From: Streptomyces spiramyceticus
GTDB taxonomy: Bacteria; Actinomycetota; Actinomycetes; Streptomycetales; Streptomycetaceae
NCBI RefSeq assembly: GCF_028807635.1
Contig: NZ_JARBAX010000001.1
Span: 4,823,501 to 4,887,500, forward strand
Length of the DNA stretch: 64,000 nt
Direction of reading: 5' to 3'
Part shown: in pieces, positions 1 through 8,141 of the stretch
Position numbering within the stretch: position 1 is the first letter of the stretch
Layout of the letters: every line of letters begins with the position of its first letter
Translations under genes and position numbers: made by a program
The notes under the pieces: generated by a model
Database searches by the model: none
What the model was told of the DNA's origin: nothing
Seen by the model: the letters and a program-made list of their open reading frames with translations, nothing else

Positions 1-813
<813 letters not shown>

Positions 814-842
814 CCGCCCGCGCGGTACGCGCCCGCGAGACC

Positions 843-879
843 CCGCCCCTGTCCCGGCCCCCACGCCGGACGGGGGCGG
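843..879 (+). terminator. GC-rich hairpin after pruA
   Basis: Outer arms CCGCCCC (843-849) and GGGGCGG (873-879) enclose an inner CCGGC/GCCGG pair (854-858 / 865-869). It lies 30 bp after the pruA stop. No T-run follows, as is common for Streptomyces terminators. Confidence 0.5.
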
Positions 880-1020
880 TTCGCGTTCCGGGCGGCGCTC
901 TTTCCCCCCAAGGACACTGACGCCCGGGTCCCCGCGCGGCCTTGTGGGATGACAATGGGCATGTCAAATTCCTCAGTGGTGTCTCCGTTCCCCGCGGAGA
1001 CCTGACTGAGGAGCCCCCAC

Positions 1021-2082
1021 ATGAGACGCACCCTCCGTGCGCGACGCACGGCCCTGACCGCCTTAACAGCCGCCGGTGCACTCTGCCTCGGCGCGGCCCC
1101 TGCCGGGGCCGGCACCGCCGGCGAAGACGCTGCCGCAGGTCCGGCGACGTACGCCCTGAACTCCGCGCTCTCCCAGCGGCTCGGCGACGACACTGCCGGG
1201 AGCTACATCGACCGCCGTACCGGAGAACTGACCGTCACCGTCACCAGCGACCGCGCCGCCGAGCAGGTCCGCGCGGCCGGGGCAACCCCGCAGCGCGTGA
1301 CGCGCAGCGCCGCGCAGCTCGGCGAGGCCATGGCCTCCCTGGAGGCCGGTGCGAAGATCACCGGTACGTCCTGGGGCATCGACCCGCGGACGAATCAGGT
1401 GGCTGTCCAGGCCGACCAGTCCCTGTCCGCAAGGGAGTTGGCCCGGCTGAAGAGGGTCGCGAACGCGCAGGGCGGCGCCGTACGCGTCGAGCGGGTTCCC
1501 GGGACCTTCAAGCGTGAGGTGGCCGGAGGCGACGCCATCTACGGGGGCGGGTACCGGTGTTCGGCCGCCTTCAACGTCTCCAAGGGGACCACGCGCTACT
1601 TCGTCACCGCGGGCCACTGCACCAACTCCGCCACCAACTGGTCGGCCACCTCCGGCGGTCCCGTGATCGGCGTCCGCGAGGGCACCAGCTTCCCGACCAA
1701 CGACTACGGCATAGTCCGCTACACCAACGGCTCCGCGCCCGGCGGCAACGTCAACCTCTACAACGGCAGTTACCAGGACATCTCGTCCGCCGCCAACGCC
1801 GTCGTGGGCCAGGCCATCAAGAAGAGCGGCTCCACGACGAAGGTGACCAGCGGCACCGTCACCGCCGTGAACGTCACCGTCAACTACGGGGACGGCCCCG
1901 TCTACGGCATGGTCCGCACCACCGCGTGCTCCGCCGGCGGCGACAGCGGCGGCGCCCACTTCGCCGGCAGCGTAGCCCTCGGCATCCACTCGGGCAGCTC
2001 CGGCTGCACGGGCACCAATGGCTCCGCCATTCACCAGCCCGTGAAGGAAGCCCTGTCCGCGTACGGCGTGAACGTGTACTGA
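1021..2082 (+). CDS. Secreted S1-family (streptogrisin-like) serine protease precursor
   Basis: A 353-residue pre-pro-protease of the alpha-lytic/streptogrisin type (chymotrypsin fold, peptidase family S1). Residues 1-30 form a signal peptide: an Arg-rich n-region, an Ala/Leu core and an AGA cleavage region. Residues ~31-168 look like the alpha-lytic-protease prodomain that assists folding. The mature enzyme probably begins near DAIYGGGYRCS (about 171). The catalytic triad is visible: His199 in TAGHC, Asp228 in NDYGIVRY and Ser309 in GGDSGG. Cysteine pairs flank the His and Ser motifs. The ATG is preceded by GAGGAG at 1008-1013, and a 7-bp hairpin (981-987/995-1001) lies just upstream in the leader. 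The exact substrate preference cannot be read from the sequence. Confidence 0.93.
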   Translation: MRRTLRARRTALTALTAAGALCLGAAPAGAGTAGEDAAAGPATYALNSALSQRLGDDTAGSYIDRRTGELTVTVTSDRAAEQVRAAGATPQRVTRSAAQLGEAMASLEAGAKITGTSWGIDPRTNQVAVQADQSLSARELARLKRVANAQGGAVRVERVPGTFKREVAGGDAIYGGGYRCSAAFNVSKGTTRYFVTAGHCTNSATNWSATSGGPVIGVREGTSFPTNDYGIVRYTNGSAPGGNVNLYNGSYQDISSAANAVVGQAIKKSGSTTKVTSGTVTAVNVTVNYGDGPVYGMVRTTACSAGGDSGGAHFAGSVALGIHSGSSGCTGTNGSAIHQPVKEALSAYGVNVY

Positions 2083-2119
2083 CCGGCCCTGCCCCTGGCC
2101 CTGTACTGAGTGAGCGCGT

Positions 2120-2150
2120 GGGCCCGCCGCCCGGTGTGGGCGGCGGGCCC
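2120..2150. terminator. 11-bp perfect hairpin between protease gene and aac(2')
   Basis: Arms 2120-2130 and 2140-2150 are perfect reverse complements (11 bp, 9-nt loop). The hairpin ends one base before the Shine-Dalgarno GGGAG (2152-2156) of the next gene. It may terminate the protease transcript, or influence translation of the acetyltransferase if transcription reads through. Confidence 0.6.
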
Positions 2151-2166
2151 TGGGAGACTGCGATGC

Positions 2167-2721
2167 ATGACTGAGCCCATTCGTACCGCCCACACCGCCG
2201 ACCTCAGCACCGCCGAGCTCCACGAAATCCGCGCCTTCCTGGACACCGCCTTCGACGGCGACTTCAGTGACGAGGACTGGGACCACACCATCGGCGGCCT
2301 CCACGCCTTCGTCCGCGACGAGCACGGGCTCGCCGCCCACGGCAGCCTCGTCCAGCGCCGGGTCTTACACCGCGGCCGCTCACTGCGCACCGGTTACGTC
2401 GAGGGCGTGGCGGTGCGGGCCGACTGCCGCAGGCATGGCCTCGGCGGCCGGGTGATGGACGCGCTGGAGCGGGCGATCGACGCGGCGTACGTACTCGGCG
2501 CGCTCTCCGCCTCGGACGAAGGCGCAGTACTGTACGAGGCGCGGGGCTGGCAGGTGTGGCCCGGCCGGCTCGCCGCGCTGGGGCCCGACGGCGTCGTACC
2601 CCTGCCCGACGAGGAGGGCACGACGTACGTACGGCCCGCCGCCGGGCGCAAGCTGCCCGAAGCCTCCGACGCGCTGCACGACACGCTGTACTTCGACTGG
2701 CGCGACGGCGACGTGCTGTAG
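2167..2721 (+). CDS. aac(2'): Aminoglycoside 2'-N-acetyltransferase-like GNAT protein, AAC(2') family
   Basis: A 184-residue GNAT enzyme whose whole length resembles the chromosomal AAC(2')-I enzymes of mycobacteria. These transfer an acetyl group from acetyl-CoA to the 2'-amino group of aminoglycosides. Diagnostic blocks are AFDGDFSDEDWDHTIGGLHA near residue 28, SLVQRRVLHRGRSLRTGYVE, the acetyl-CoA motif A VAVRADCRRHGLGGRVMDAL, GALSASDEGAVLYEARGW, and the C-terminal DWRDGDVL. The start is the ATG at 2167, with GGGAG ten bases upstream; an in-frame ATG-less extension upstream runs through the hairpin and is unlikely. Whether it confers measurable resistance, or acts on another amine or cell-wall substrate as proposed for mycobacterial homologues, cannot be decided from sequence. 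Confidence 0.85.
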   Translation: MTEPIRTAHTADLSTAELHEIRAFLDTAFDGDFSDEDWDHTIGGLHAFVRDEHGLAAHGSLVQRRVLHRGRSLRTGYVEGVAVRADCRRHGLGGRVMDALERAIDAAYVLGALSASDEGAVLYEARGWQVWPGRLAALGPDGVVPLPDEEGTTYVRPAAGRKLPEASDALHDTLYFDWRDGDVL

Positions 2722-3022
2722 CTGCGGGACGAGGAAGTCCTCCCATGCACCTTGTCGCTGCCGCTGGTCGGCTGGGCCGAGAGCTGCACGTCGCACACGC
2801 CTGAGCGGGCAGTTCATGATCGCTGTCTCAGATAGTAGGAAGTCCGAGTAATTGTGGAGACAGGCTGGCTGAGGTCGCTTACGTTTGTAGAAGCCGAATG
2901 CTTCGCTGCATCCGCGAATGGCGGTCGTGAGCCGGTGCCCCTATGCAGGAGAACCCTGCGGCTTCCGCTCCCCGCCCCTTCCGGCGCCCTGAAATCATTC
3001 TGATCTCAAGGAGTCGATCATC
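2722..3022. other. Intergenic region, no gene recognised
   Basis: About 300 bp between the acetyltransferase and the 42-residue gene. The open frames here are short and show no family resemblance. The last part contains the AAGGAG (3008-3013) of the following small gene, and its promoter presumably lies in this stretch. No convincing -35/-10 pair was assigned. Confidence 0.5.
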
Positions 3023-3151
3023 ATGGCCGAGACCGTGCGTCGCCGCGTCCGCCACACCTCCCGTTCGAGCGAGACCGACCGTAAGCAGGCTGCCGCAGCG
3101 CTTCAGCGTGCGCTTGACCGCCGCGACAACGGTGGCGCGACGGGTCACTAA
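3023..3151 (+). CDS. 42-residue basic protein of unknown function
   Basis: An ATG with an excellent AAGGAG nine bases upstream opens a 42-codon frame beginning MAETVRRRVRHTSRSSETD and ending DNGGATGH. The protein is Arg-rich, hydrophilic and has no cysteines or membrane segment. Similar short basic proteins are common and conserved in Streptomyces, but I know of no assigned function. Its TAA stop (3149-3151) is the first three bases of the left inverted repeat of the adjacent mobile island. The present C-terminus may therefore have been set by that insertion. Confidence 0.7.
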   Translation: MAETVRRRVRHTSRSSETDRKQAAAALQRALDRRDNGGATGH

Positions 3152-3169
3152 GACTTGATCCGCAATTCA
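3149..3169 (+). repeat. Left terminal inverted repeat of the island
   Basis: 21-bp repeat matching 8526-8546 in inverted orientation with one mismatch. It overlaps the stop codon of the small gene upstream and the stop codon of the TnpB-like gene (3167-3169) on the other strand. Confidence 0.85.
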
Positions 3170-5179
3170 CCAGAGGGTGAGCTGTGGACTGCACGCGGTG
3201 CGGGGACCGGGCTTTCCGGCGTGGTCACGCACGGGGCGTGTCTCATCCGGGGTTGCTCGGTGCCGCTGTCCGGCGGTTCGGAGAGCAGAGGCCTCACGGC
3301 GTTGCCGTGGGACTGCCACGCGACCTGACCGCCGGGGCGGTTTCGGGCTCGGTGTGGTTGACTCCCTCAGCGCTTCTTCCAGCGCTTGTGCGTAGGTGAT
3401 CTGGGCGTTCTTGGATGCGGTGGTGTCCAGGTACGCGGTCTTGGGGTCGTCCATGTCGGTGAAGCGGACGAAGGCGGCCAGCGCTGCGGATACGAGGTCT
3501 CGCTTGCCGACGAGGCCGCACGCGGTGCACTTGTGTTCGCGGTCCCGCAGCGTCTTGTGCACCCGCTCACCACAGAGGCAGTGCTGGGACAAGGCCGTTG
3601 ACCAGGTGGAGGCCCGCACGAGCCTGCCCCCGGCGGCTTCGCACTCCACCTTGAGGGCGGAGATGAGCATGCCGGGTGTGGTCTGCGAGAGGCGCTTGCC
3701 CCACAGCCGGTACCAGGTGCGGATGTCGCAGTCCTCGACCACGAGCACGGGGCCGTGGGCGGCGATGATCTCTCGTGCCACCAGGCGGGCGCGGTGGCGT
3801 CGGTGTTCGGCGATGCTGGCGGCGTGTTCGGCCTGGCGGGCGCGCTGCTCCCGGTAGTTGGCGGAAAGCCGGTCACGCCGGAACGCCTGCTTCGGCACCC
3901 CATCAGACCTGGCAGCACGGGCGCCACCGGGCACCGTCACCGTCTTGGGCCCCAGACCCTTCTCGGCGCGGCGTGCGGCGCGTGCGGTCTGCTTCTTCGA
4001 CAGGCCGTACTGTGCGGTGTTCGTCGCCCGGCGGGAGCGTCCCAGCGCCCGCGCACGGCCCCGCCGCTTCTTCGCCTGCTTCTCGATCAGTCGCTGTTCG
4101 GCGTCGGTGAGCGTGACCTCGGTGGAGACCGGCTTGCCGGTGGTGAGGTCGGCGGGGAAGGAGACGACGGAGAGGTTGGAGACGTTGCCGTCCACCCCGC
4201 CGATCCGGTCGAGCTGGGCCGCTTGGTCGCGCATGGTCCGTACGGCCGGGGAGCTGTATCCGGGGCCGAGCACCATCAGGTGCGCCTCATACACCCAGCC
4301 GCCCGGCGCGGACGCCTTGCGGCGGCGTACAAGGTCCACCTTGTGCCAGGTCAGCGGGTTCGAAAGGAAGTGCTGCACTCGCTCCCACTGGCCCGCACCT
4401 GGGGGGATGCGGACGGGGAGCACGAGGTCACCCCGGCTGCCGTCGGGGCCTCCGGCGAAGACGACGGCGAGGGGGCCGGTGTGGTCCCACCACGTGGCCT
4501 TGCGCATGCCCGGCTTCCCAGCGGCGGTCATCTTGCCCGTGGGCAAACGGCCCTCGGGAACGGTCGGCTTCGGCATCCGGCAGGGCTGCATCAGCGTGTG
4601 CTGGCCGCCGGAGGTGTAGGCCATGGCGTGACCGGTCAGGGTGCCGACGAGACGGAAGGTCTCCCACTTGTTGGCGGTGGTGTGGGAGCGGGCGCGGCCG
4701 GGGATGCGGGTGAAGTCGTGCCAGTTGCCGACCTTCGGTCGCCCGAAGCGGTGGCCGGTGGCGTCGGGGAACAGGTGCCGTGAGACGCCGTTCCACACCT
4801 CGTCGGCGATGTGCATGGCCAGGGCCTTGGAGGCGTGGTGCTTCAAGTGCCCCGAGGCTTCGAGGTGCTTGTAGGCGCAGCGTTCCAGGGCCTCACGGGA
4901 GAGGCCGAGGCGCTGCCGTGAGGCCTTCGCCCCGTCGCGCTCCCGCTCGTGGTACGCGGCCCAGTAGGCATCGACCTTGGCGCGGGCGTCGCGCTGGACG
5001 ACGCGCTTGAGCGACCACATCGCCCCGAACAGGCCATCGAGCCGGGCAAGGTCGGCGGGATCGGTGACGGCCAGAGGCAGCACCATCACCGACACCAACC
5101 CGTCGCTGGGCTTGGTCCACTTCGGGGCCTTGTTCTTCCCCCGGAACTTCCTTGGCTGGGCAGCCTGCATCACCGTCAC
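3167..5179 (-). CDS. Large TnpB-superfamily (RuvC plus zinc ribbon) protein
   Basis: A 670-residue protein with the TnpB/Cas12-type RuvC core; ordinary TnpB proteins are about 400 residues. An N-terminal region of roughly 300 residues precedes the first RuvC motif, GGVDGNVSNLSVVSF (catalytic Asp near 330). The second motif is VLVVEDCDIRTWY (Glu). The third is CGLVGKRDLVSAALAAF (Asp). All three acidic residues are therefore present. A zinc ribbon lies between motifs two and three; its first knuckle reads SQHCLCG rather than CxxC, so His may replace the first Cys, and the second is KCTACG. The last ~90 residues are basic and run into the left inverted repeat. The start is GTG 5179 or ATG 5170. 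TnpB proteins are RNA-guided nucleases; whether this one is active and where its guide RNA would lie is inference. Confidence 0.8.
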   Translation of the reverse strand: MTVMQAAQPRKFRGKNKAPKWTKPSDGLVSVMVLPLAVTDPADLARLDGLFGAMWSLKRVVQRDARAKVDAYWAAYHERERDGAKASRQRLGLSREALERCAYKHLEASGHLKHHASKALAMHIADEVWNGVSRHLFPDATGHRFGRPKVGNWHDFTRIPGRARSHTTANKWETFRLVGTLTGHAMAYTSGGQHTLMQPCRMPKPTVPEGRLPTGKMTAAGKPGMRKATWWDHTGPLAVVFAGGPDGSRGDLVLPVRIPPGAGQWERVQHFLSNPLTWHKVDLVRRRKASAPGGWVYEAHLMVLGPGYSSPAVRTMRDQAAQLDRIGGVDGNVSNLSVVSFPADLTTGKPVSTEVTLTDAEQRLIEKQAKKRRGRARALGRSRRATNTAQYGLSKKQTARAARRAEKGLGPKTVTVPGGARAARSDGVPKQAFRRDRLSANYREQRARQAEHAASIAEHRRHRARLVAREIIAAHGPVLVVEDCDIRTWYRLWGKRLSQTTPGMLISALKVECEAAGGRLVRASTWSTALSQHCLCGERVHKTLRDREHKCTACGLVGKRDLVSAALAAFVRFTDMDDPKTAYLDTTASKNAQITYAQALEEALRESTTPSPKPPRRSGRVAVPRQRREASALRTAGQRHRATPDETRPVRDHAGKPGPRTACSPQLTLW

Positions 5180-5195
5180 CCCCCGTCACCAAATT

Positions 5196-5231
5196 AGCTG
5201 ACCTACGACACGCTACGTGAGTAGTTCAGCT
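5196..5231. promoter_or_regulatory. Imperfect inverted repeat in the tnpB/HTH divergent promoter
   Basis: Arms 5196-5206 (AGCTGACCTAC) and 5221-5231 match at 10 of 11 paired positions with a 14-bp spacer. They sit between the two divergent start codons. This is a plausible operator for the small HTH protein, by position only. Confidence 0.4.
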
Positions 5232-5256
5232 ATGACAAGCGGAGTAGAGTGGGATC

Positions 5257-5451
5257 ATGGCAGCGACGATTCCTGGGTATGTAGACGCACGGCAGGCAGC
5301 GGAACGGCTCAAGGTGACCGTCCAGCACGTCTACAACCTCAACAGCAGCCGCGACGACTTCCCGGCCCCCATCTACGTCGGCCGCACCCCGCTGTGGCCC
5401 GTGGACCAGCTGGACGCCTGGCGCGAAGCCCACCCCAAGCGCGGGGAGTAG
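5257..5451 (+). CDS. Small excisionase/AlpA-like helix-turn-helix protein
   Basis: A 64-residue protein. The segment DARQAAERLKVTVQHVYNLN fits the winged HTH of the MerR/excisionase/AlpA group, followed by a wing-like stretch (PIYVGRTPLWPVDQLDAWRE). It is transcribed divergently from the TnpB-like gene, and the 77-bp spacer contains an inverted repeat. IS607-type transposases carry a MerR-like HTH at the N-terminus of a serine recombinase; here an HTH stands alone with no recombinase domain. It could regulate the TnpB-like gene or be a vestige of a recombinase. GGAGTAGAG upstream could serve as ribosome binding site. Confidence 0.7.
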   Translation: MAATIPGYVDARQAAERLKVTVQHVYNLNSSRDDFPAPIYVGRTPLWPVDQLDAWREAHPKRGE

Positions 5452-5724
5452 GTCACCTATCCTCGATTCGGGAAGTAATTGACCTAAGAGGCTGTTGTGT
5501 CCGTTCGTGTCGAAGATCAGTGTCACCAGCCTGCGGCCCTCGCTCCCTGACTGCCCGTCAAAGCGTTCCTCGCCCTGGTCGCCCGCGTCGCAGCCCTCCT
5601 CCCCGAGACGGATGCTGTTGGCCAGTCCGGGGGCGCGCGTGACGTCGGCCTTCAGGACCCGGTTGTGGTCTTGAAGGCCGACGTTGTCGTATGGGGTGGG
5701 TGCGGGTGTCGATGCAGCCGAGCG
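5452..5724. other. Unassigned accessory sequence within the island
   Basis: About 270 bp after the HTH gene. The minus strand has an open stretch containing VLKADVTRAPGLANSIRLGE, which I do not recognise and which has no clear start. A TAGGTCA/TGACCTA pair (5449-5455 and 5480-5486) lies at its left edge. The DNA changes abruptly into IS1182-type coding sequence near 5725. Confidence 0.4.
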
Positions 5725-6441
5725 GGCCGGGCGAGGACCGACTCCACCCACGTGCTGTCGGCGGCGCGGGAAGTGTGCTGGCTGGAACGGGTCGCGGAAA
5801 CGCTGCGGTCGGCCTTGAACGCGCTGGCTCAGGCTGCCCCTGACTGGCTGGTCGAAGTTGCTGAGCCGGACTGGTTCAAGCACTACGCCACCAGAGCCGA
5901 GGGCTCCCGGTTTCCCAAGGCCCGCACCCAGCGGGACGAGGTGGGACTGCGGATCGGCCGGGACGGGACGCGGCTGCTTGAGCCGCAGAGTCAGGCGCCG
6001 GCCGACGCTGGAGGTGGTGCACTGCTCGCGGACCGAGCAGGGGCGGCAGTCCCCGCCATTGAACCGGACCCGGATCAGTGGGGTGCCCTCGGGAGAGCGG
6101 TCGAGATTCCAGCACGTGGCGGTCTTCCCGTCGGGGCAGGTGACCTGCTCGCGTGCCCAGTCGATGGTGAAGTCGTCGGCGGTGAACCCACCGCCTGCGG
6201 CTGCCTGGTGGCTGACGACGCCGGCGACCGGTCCGGTGAGGGTGAGGCCGTACTGGCGGCGGGCGCCGACCAGCACGTGCGCGTCGACGTATCCGGGCCT
6301 GCAACACCAGCTCACCGGCGCCGCCATCAACCTCGCCCGCCTCGACGCCCACCTCACTGAAACGCCCCGAGCCCGCACCCGCACCAGCCACTTCGCAGCA
6401 CTTCGGCCCGCCGAGCCGCAGCTCGACGGGCCGAAGTAGCA
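5725..6441 (+). pseudogene. IS1182-family transposase remnant with inverted middle segment
   Basis: Plus-strand translation from about 5728 gives DSTHVLSAAREVCWLERVAE through RDEVGLRIGRDGTRLL, the N-terminal to middle region of IS1182-family transposases. From about 6300 to 6440 the plus strand gives the family C-terminus (TGAAINLARLDAHLTE, TRTSHFAAL). The block in between (about 5985-6300) is coding only on the minus strand. There it reads GYVDAHVLVGARRQYGLTL ... FTIDWAREQVTCPDG ... CRPCSVREQCTTS, which is exactly the missing central part. The gene is therefore broken by an internal inversion, and its true 5' end is also missing. Confidence 0.75.
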
Positions 6442-6459
6442 GGCCCCCGGATTCACCAA
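6375..6459 (+). repeat. IS1182 right-end segment, copy A, with hairpin
   Basis: Starts GCACCCGCACCAGCCACTT and resembles copy B at 8028-8110. Contains a 10-bp perfect stem (6401-6410 / 6427-6436). Copy B keeps an equivalent stem at 8054-8063 / 8077-8086 with paired substitutions, so the hairpin looks functionally conserved in this IS type. Confidence 0.65.
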
Positions 6460-6518
6460 CAGCGTCCAGGCGCGGGGGGCGGGGGCGAGGTCGTGCGGCT
6501 TCAGCCGTCGAGCGACAC

Positions 6519-7286
6519 TCAGCCGAGCTTGGCCAGCTGCGCGTCGATGGCGGCCTTCGGTTGCTCCGTCTTGCCCGAGAAGCTCACCGCGTAGAAGGAC
6601 GCGAGGGTGTTGCCCTTGCGCACCGCCACGAACTGGGAGGTGCCGGATTCGCCGTCCACTGCGGTCGTCACCGTGAAGGCGACCGTCTCGTCACCACCGG
6701 TGTAGGTGCTCGGAGCGAGCTTGGTCACCTTCGTCTTGTCCGGGCCGGCGATCATGGTGAAGCCGTCGGCGCAGGCCTTGCCCGCAGTGCGCAGCCCGGC
6801 GAGCGCCTCATGGGCGCCCTTGCCGTCGTACGAGCCGAGTGTGTCGGACATGAGGATCGTGCTGCCGAAGCCGGCCACGGCGGCATCCAGCTTCTCCTCG
6901 GGCGAAGCGTCCTTGGCCGGCTTCTCGGGCATGGTGGTGATCCTGCGGGTCGAGGTCGCGGCGGGCGAGCCCACGGGCCGGAGCGCCATCGCGTCGACGA
7001 TCGGCTTGCACTCGGCCTTGTCGGCGGTGGCGATCTTTGCCCCGGCAAGGTCGGCCTTCGAGGGCTTGGCGACCTTGTGGTTCTTCACGTCACCGTTGGC
7101 CAGGACGAGCTTGTCCAGCTCAGCCTGCGACAGGGCCTTCGCGGCAGGCTCGGCGGCTGCGCTTTCCTTGCCCTTGCCCTCGGGGGTGGCATCGACGGGC
7201 TTGTCGGACCCGCAGGCGCTGACGAGCAGGGCCAGCGAGAGCGCGGAGGCGGCGACGGCGGTACGGCGGACAGTGGTGCGACGCAT
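6519..7286 (-). CDS. Secreted lipoprotein of unknown function
   Basis: A 255-residue precursor. The start ATG at 7286 follows an AGAGGA-like ribosome site. The N-terminus MRRTTVRRTAVAASALSLAL leads into the lipobox LVSAC, so Cys23 is probably lipid-modified and the protein anchored outside the membrane. The mature part begins with a Lys/Ala/Glu-rich linker and then a predicted globular domain (FGSTILMSDTLGSYDGKG, DETVAFTVTTAVDGESGTSQFVAV, TLASFYAVSFSGKTE). This beta-rich pattern resembles small actinobacterial lipoproteins annotated only as hypothetical. It is an apparently intact gene sitting between IS remnants, so it may be cargo or a resident gene caught in the island. Confidence 0.85.
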   Translation of the reverse strand: MRRTTVRRTAVAASALSLALLVSACGSDKPVDATPEGKGKESAAAEPAAKALSQAELDKLVLANGDVKNHKVAKPSKADLAGAKIATADKAECKPIVDAMALRPVGSPAATSTRRITTMPEKPAKDASPEEKLDAAVAGFGSTILMSDTLGSYDGKGAHEALAGLRTAGKACADGFTMIAGPDKTKVTKLAPSTYTGGDETVAFTVTTAVDGESGTSQFVAVRKGNTLASFYAVSFSGKTEQPKAAIDAQLAKLG

Positions 7287-7508
7287 GAAACAGCATTCCT
7301 CTGGTTCGGTGAACAACGGTCCCCCCGCGCGAGGTTCACCACCGGGTGACACGCGGAATCTGTTGTGACCAGTGAATCTACGGCCTGCGTCCGTTCGATG
7401 ATCAACGAATTTGACCCGCCACCATGATCGTGACGGCTGTGCAATCCCAGAGGGATCCAATCGAGACGCGTTCGAGTACAACCCTCGTACAACCTCGCCC
7501 ACGTGGGC
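7287..7508. other. Spacer upstream of the lipoprotein
   Basis: 222 bp that should contain the lipoprotein promoter on the minus strand. Two short similar motifs (GTTCGATGATCAACG near 7395 and GTTCGAGTACAACC near 7470) are visible. No gene recognised. Confidence 0.35.
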
Positions 7509-8012
7509 TCAGTTGAGAGGGAGCGCGTACAAGTTGCGGCCGCGCCACAGGACGGCCGTGCTGCCTGACGTCTGCGCGCGGTACCCGGCCGGGGCCGCGG
7601 CGCTCTCGGCGCCCGCGTCCTGGAACTCCACAGCCGCTGACCGTCGCGCGCGCTGAACGCGGTGGCCTGCGTGTCGTCGAGCGCGAACGGTACGGCCGGC
7701 GCCGCTCAGGACAACTGCGGGGGTGGACCTGCCCGGGTACTCGGTGGCGCGCTTCCACTGCTCGCTGCCGGTCGCCGTGTCGACGGCGTACACCTCGCTC
7801 CGGTCGTTGGCGACGTACAGCGTCTTGCCGTGTACGACGCCACAGCCGAAGCCGTCCGAGGTGTTCTTGAGCTTGAGTGTCGTACGCCCGCAAGTCGCCG
7901 TCCACCGCCGCGTACAGCGGGCCCGACGCGTCGTCCGTCGCGCCCGCGCCGTCGCGGGCCCCGTCGAAGAACTTGCGCCACAGCGTCTTGCCGTTGACCA
8001 AGGTGAGCGAGG
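7509..8012 (-). pseudogene. PQQ-binding-like beta-propeller protein, frameshifted C-terminal fragment
   Basis: Minus-strand reading switches frames to recover a continuous propeller protein. One frame gives SLTLVNGKTLWRKFFDGARD ... GPLYAAVDGDLRAYD. A second gives TLKLKNTSDGFGCGVVHGKT, LYVANDRSEVYAVDTATGSE and QWKRATEYPGRSTPAVV. The end reads AAAPAGYRAQTSGSTAVLWR ... NLYALPLN-stop. The YAVDTATGSEQW pattern is the typical PQQ/WD-like blade. At least two frameshifts and loss of the 5' part (cut off at the IS remnant near 8013) make it a pseudogene. Intact relatives are often extracytoplasmic lipoproteins or fused to Ser/Thr kinases. Confidence 0.7.
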
Positions 8013-8027
8013 TGGTCCGACGGCTAC

Positions 8028-8110
8028 GCACCCGCACCAGCCACTTGGCAACACTTTGCCCCGCCGAGCAACTCGACGGGGCAAAGCAACGCGGCCCGAA
8101 AATAACCAAC
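8028..8110 (+). repeat. IS1182 right-end segment, copy B, with hairpin
   Basis: Second copy of the segment at 6375-6459, including the translated RTRTSHLATL C-terminal transposase motif and a 10-bp hairpin (8054-8063 / 8077-8086). It separates the PQQ pseudogene from the IS5-like remnant. Confidence 0.65.
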
Positions 8111-8141
8111 GGCGTCCGAGACGGGACGGGGGCGGCCGTAG

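Noticed and set aside
2556..2804. Possible gene overlapping the 3' end of the acetyltransferase
   Set aside because: The frame is an Arg-rich shadow of the AAC(2') gene, with no motif and no ribosome site.
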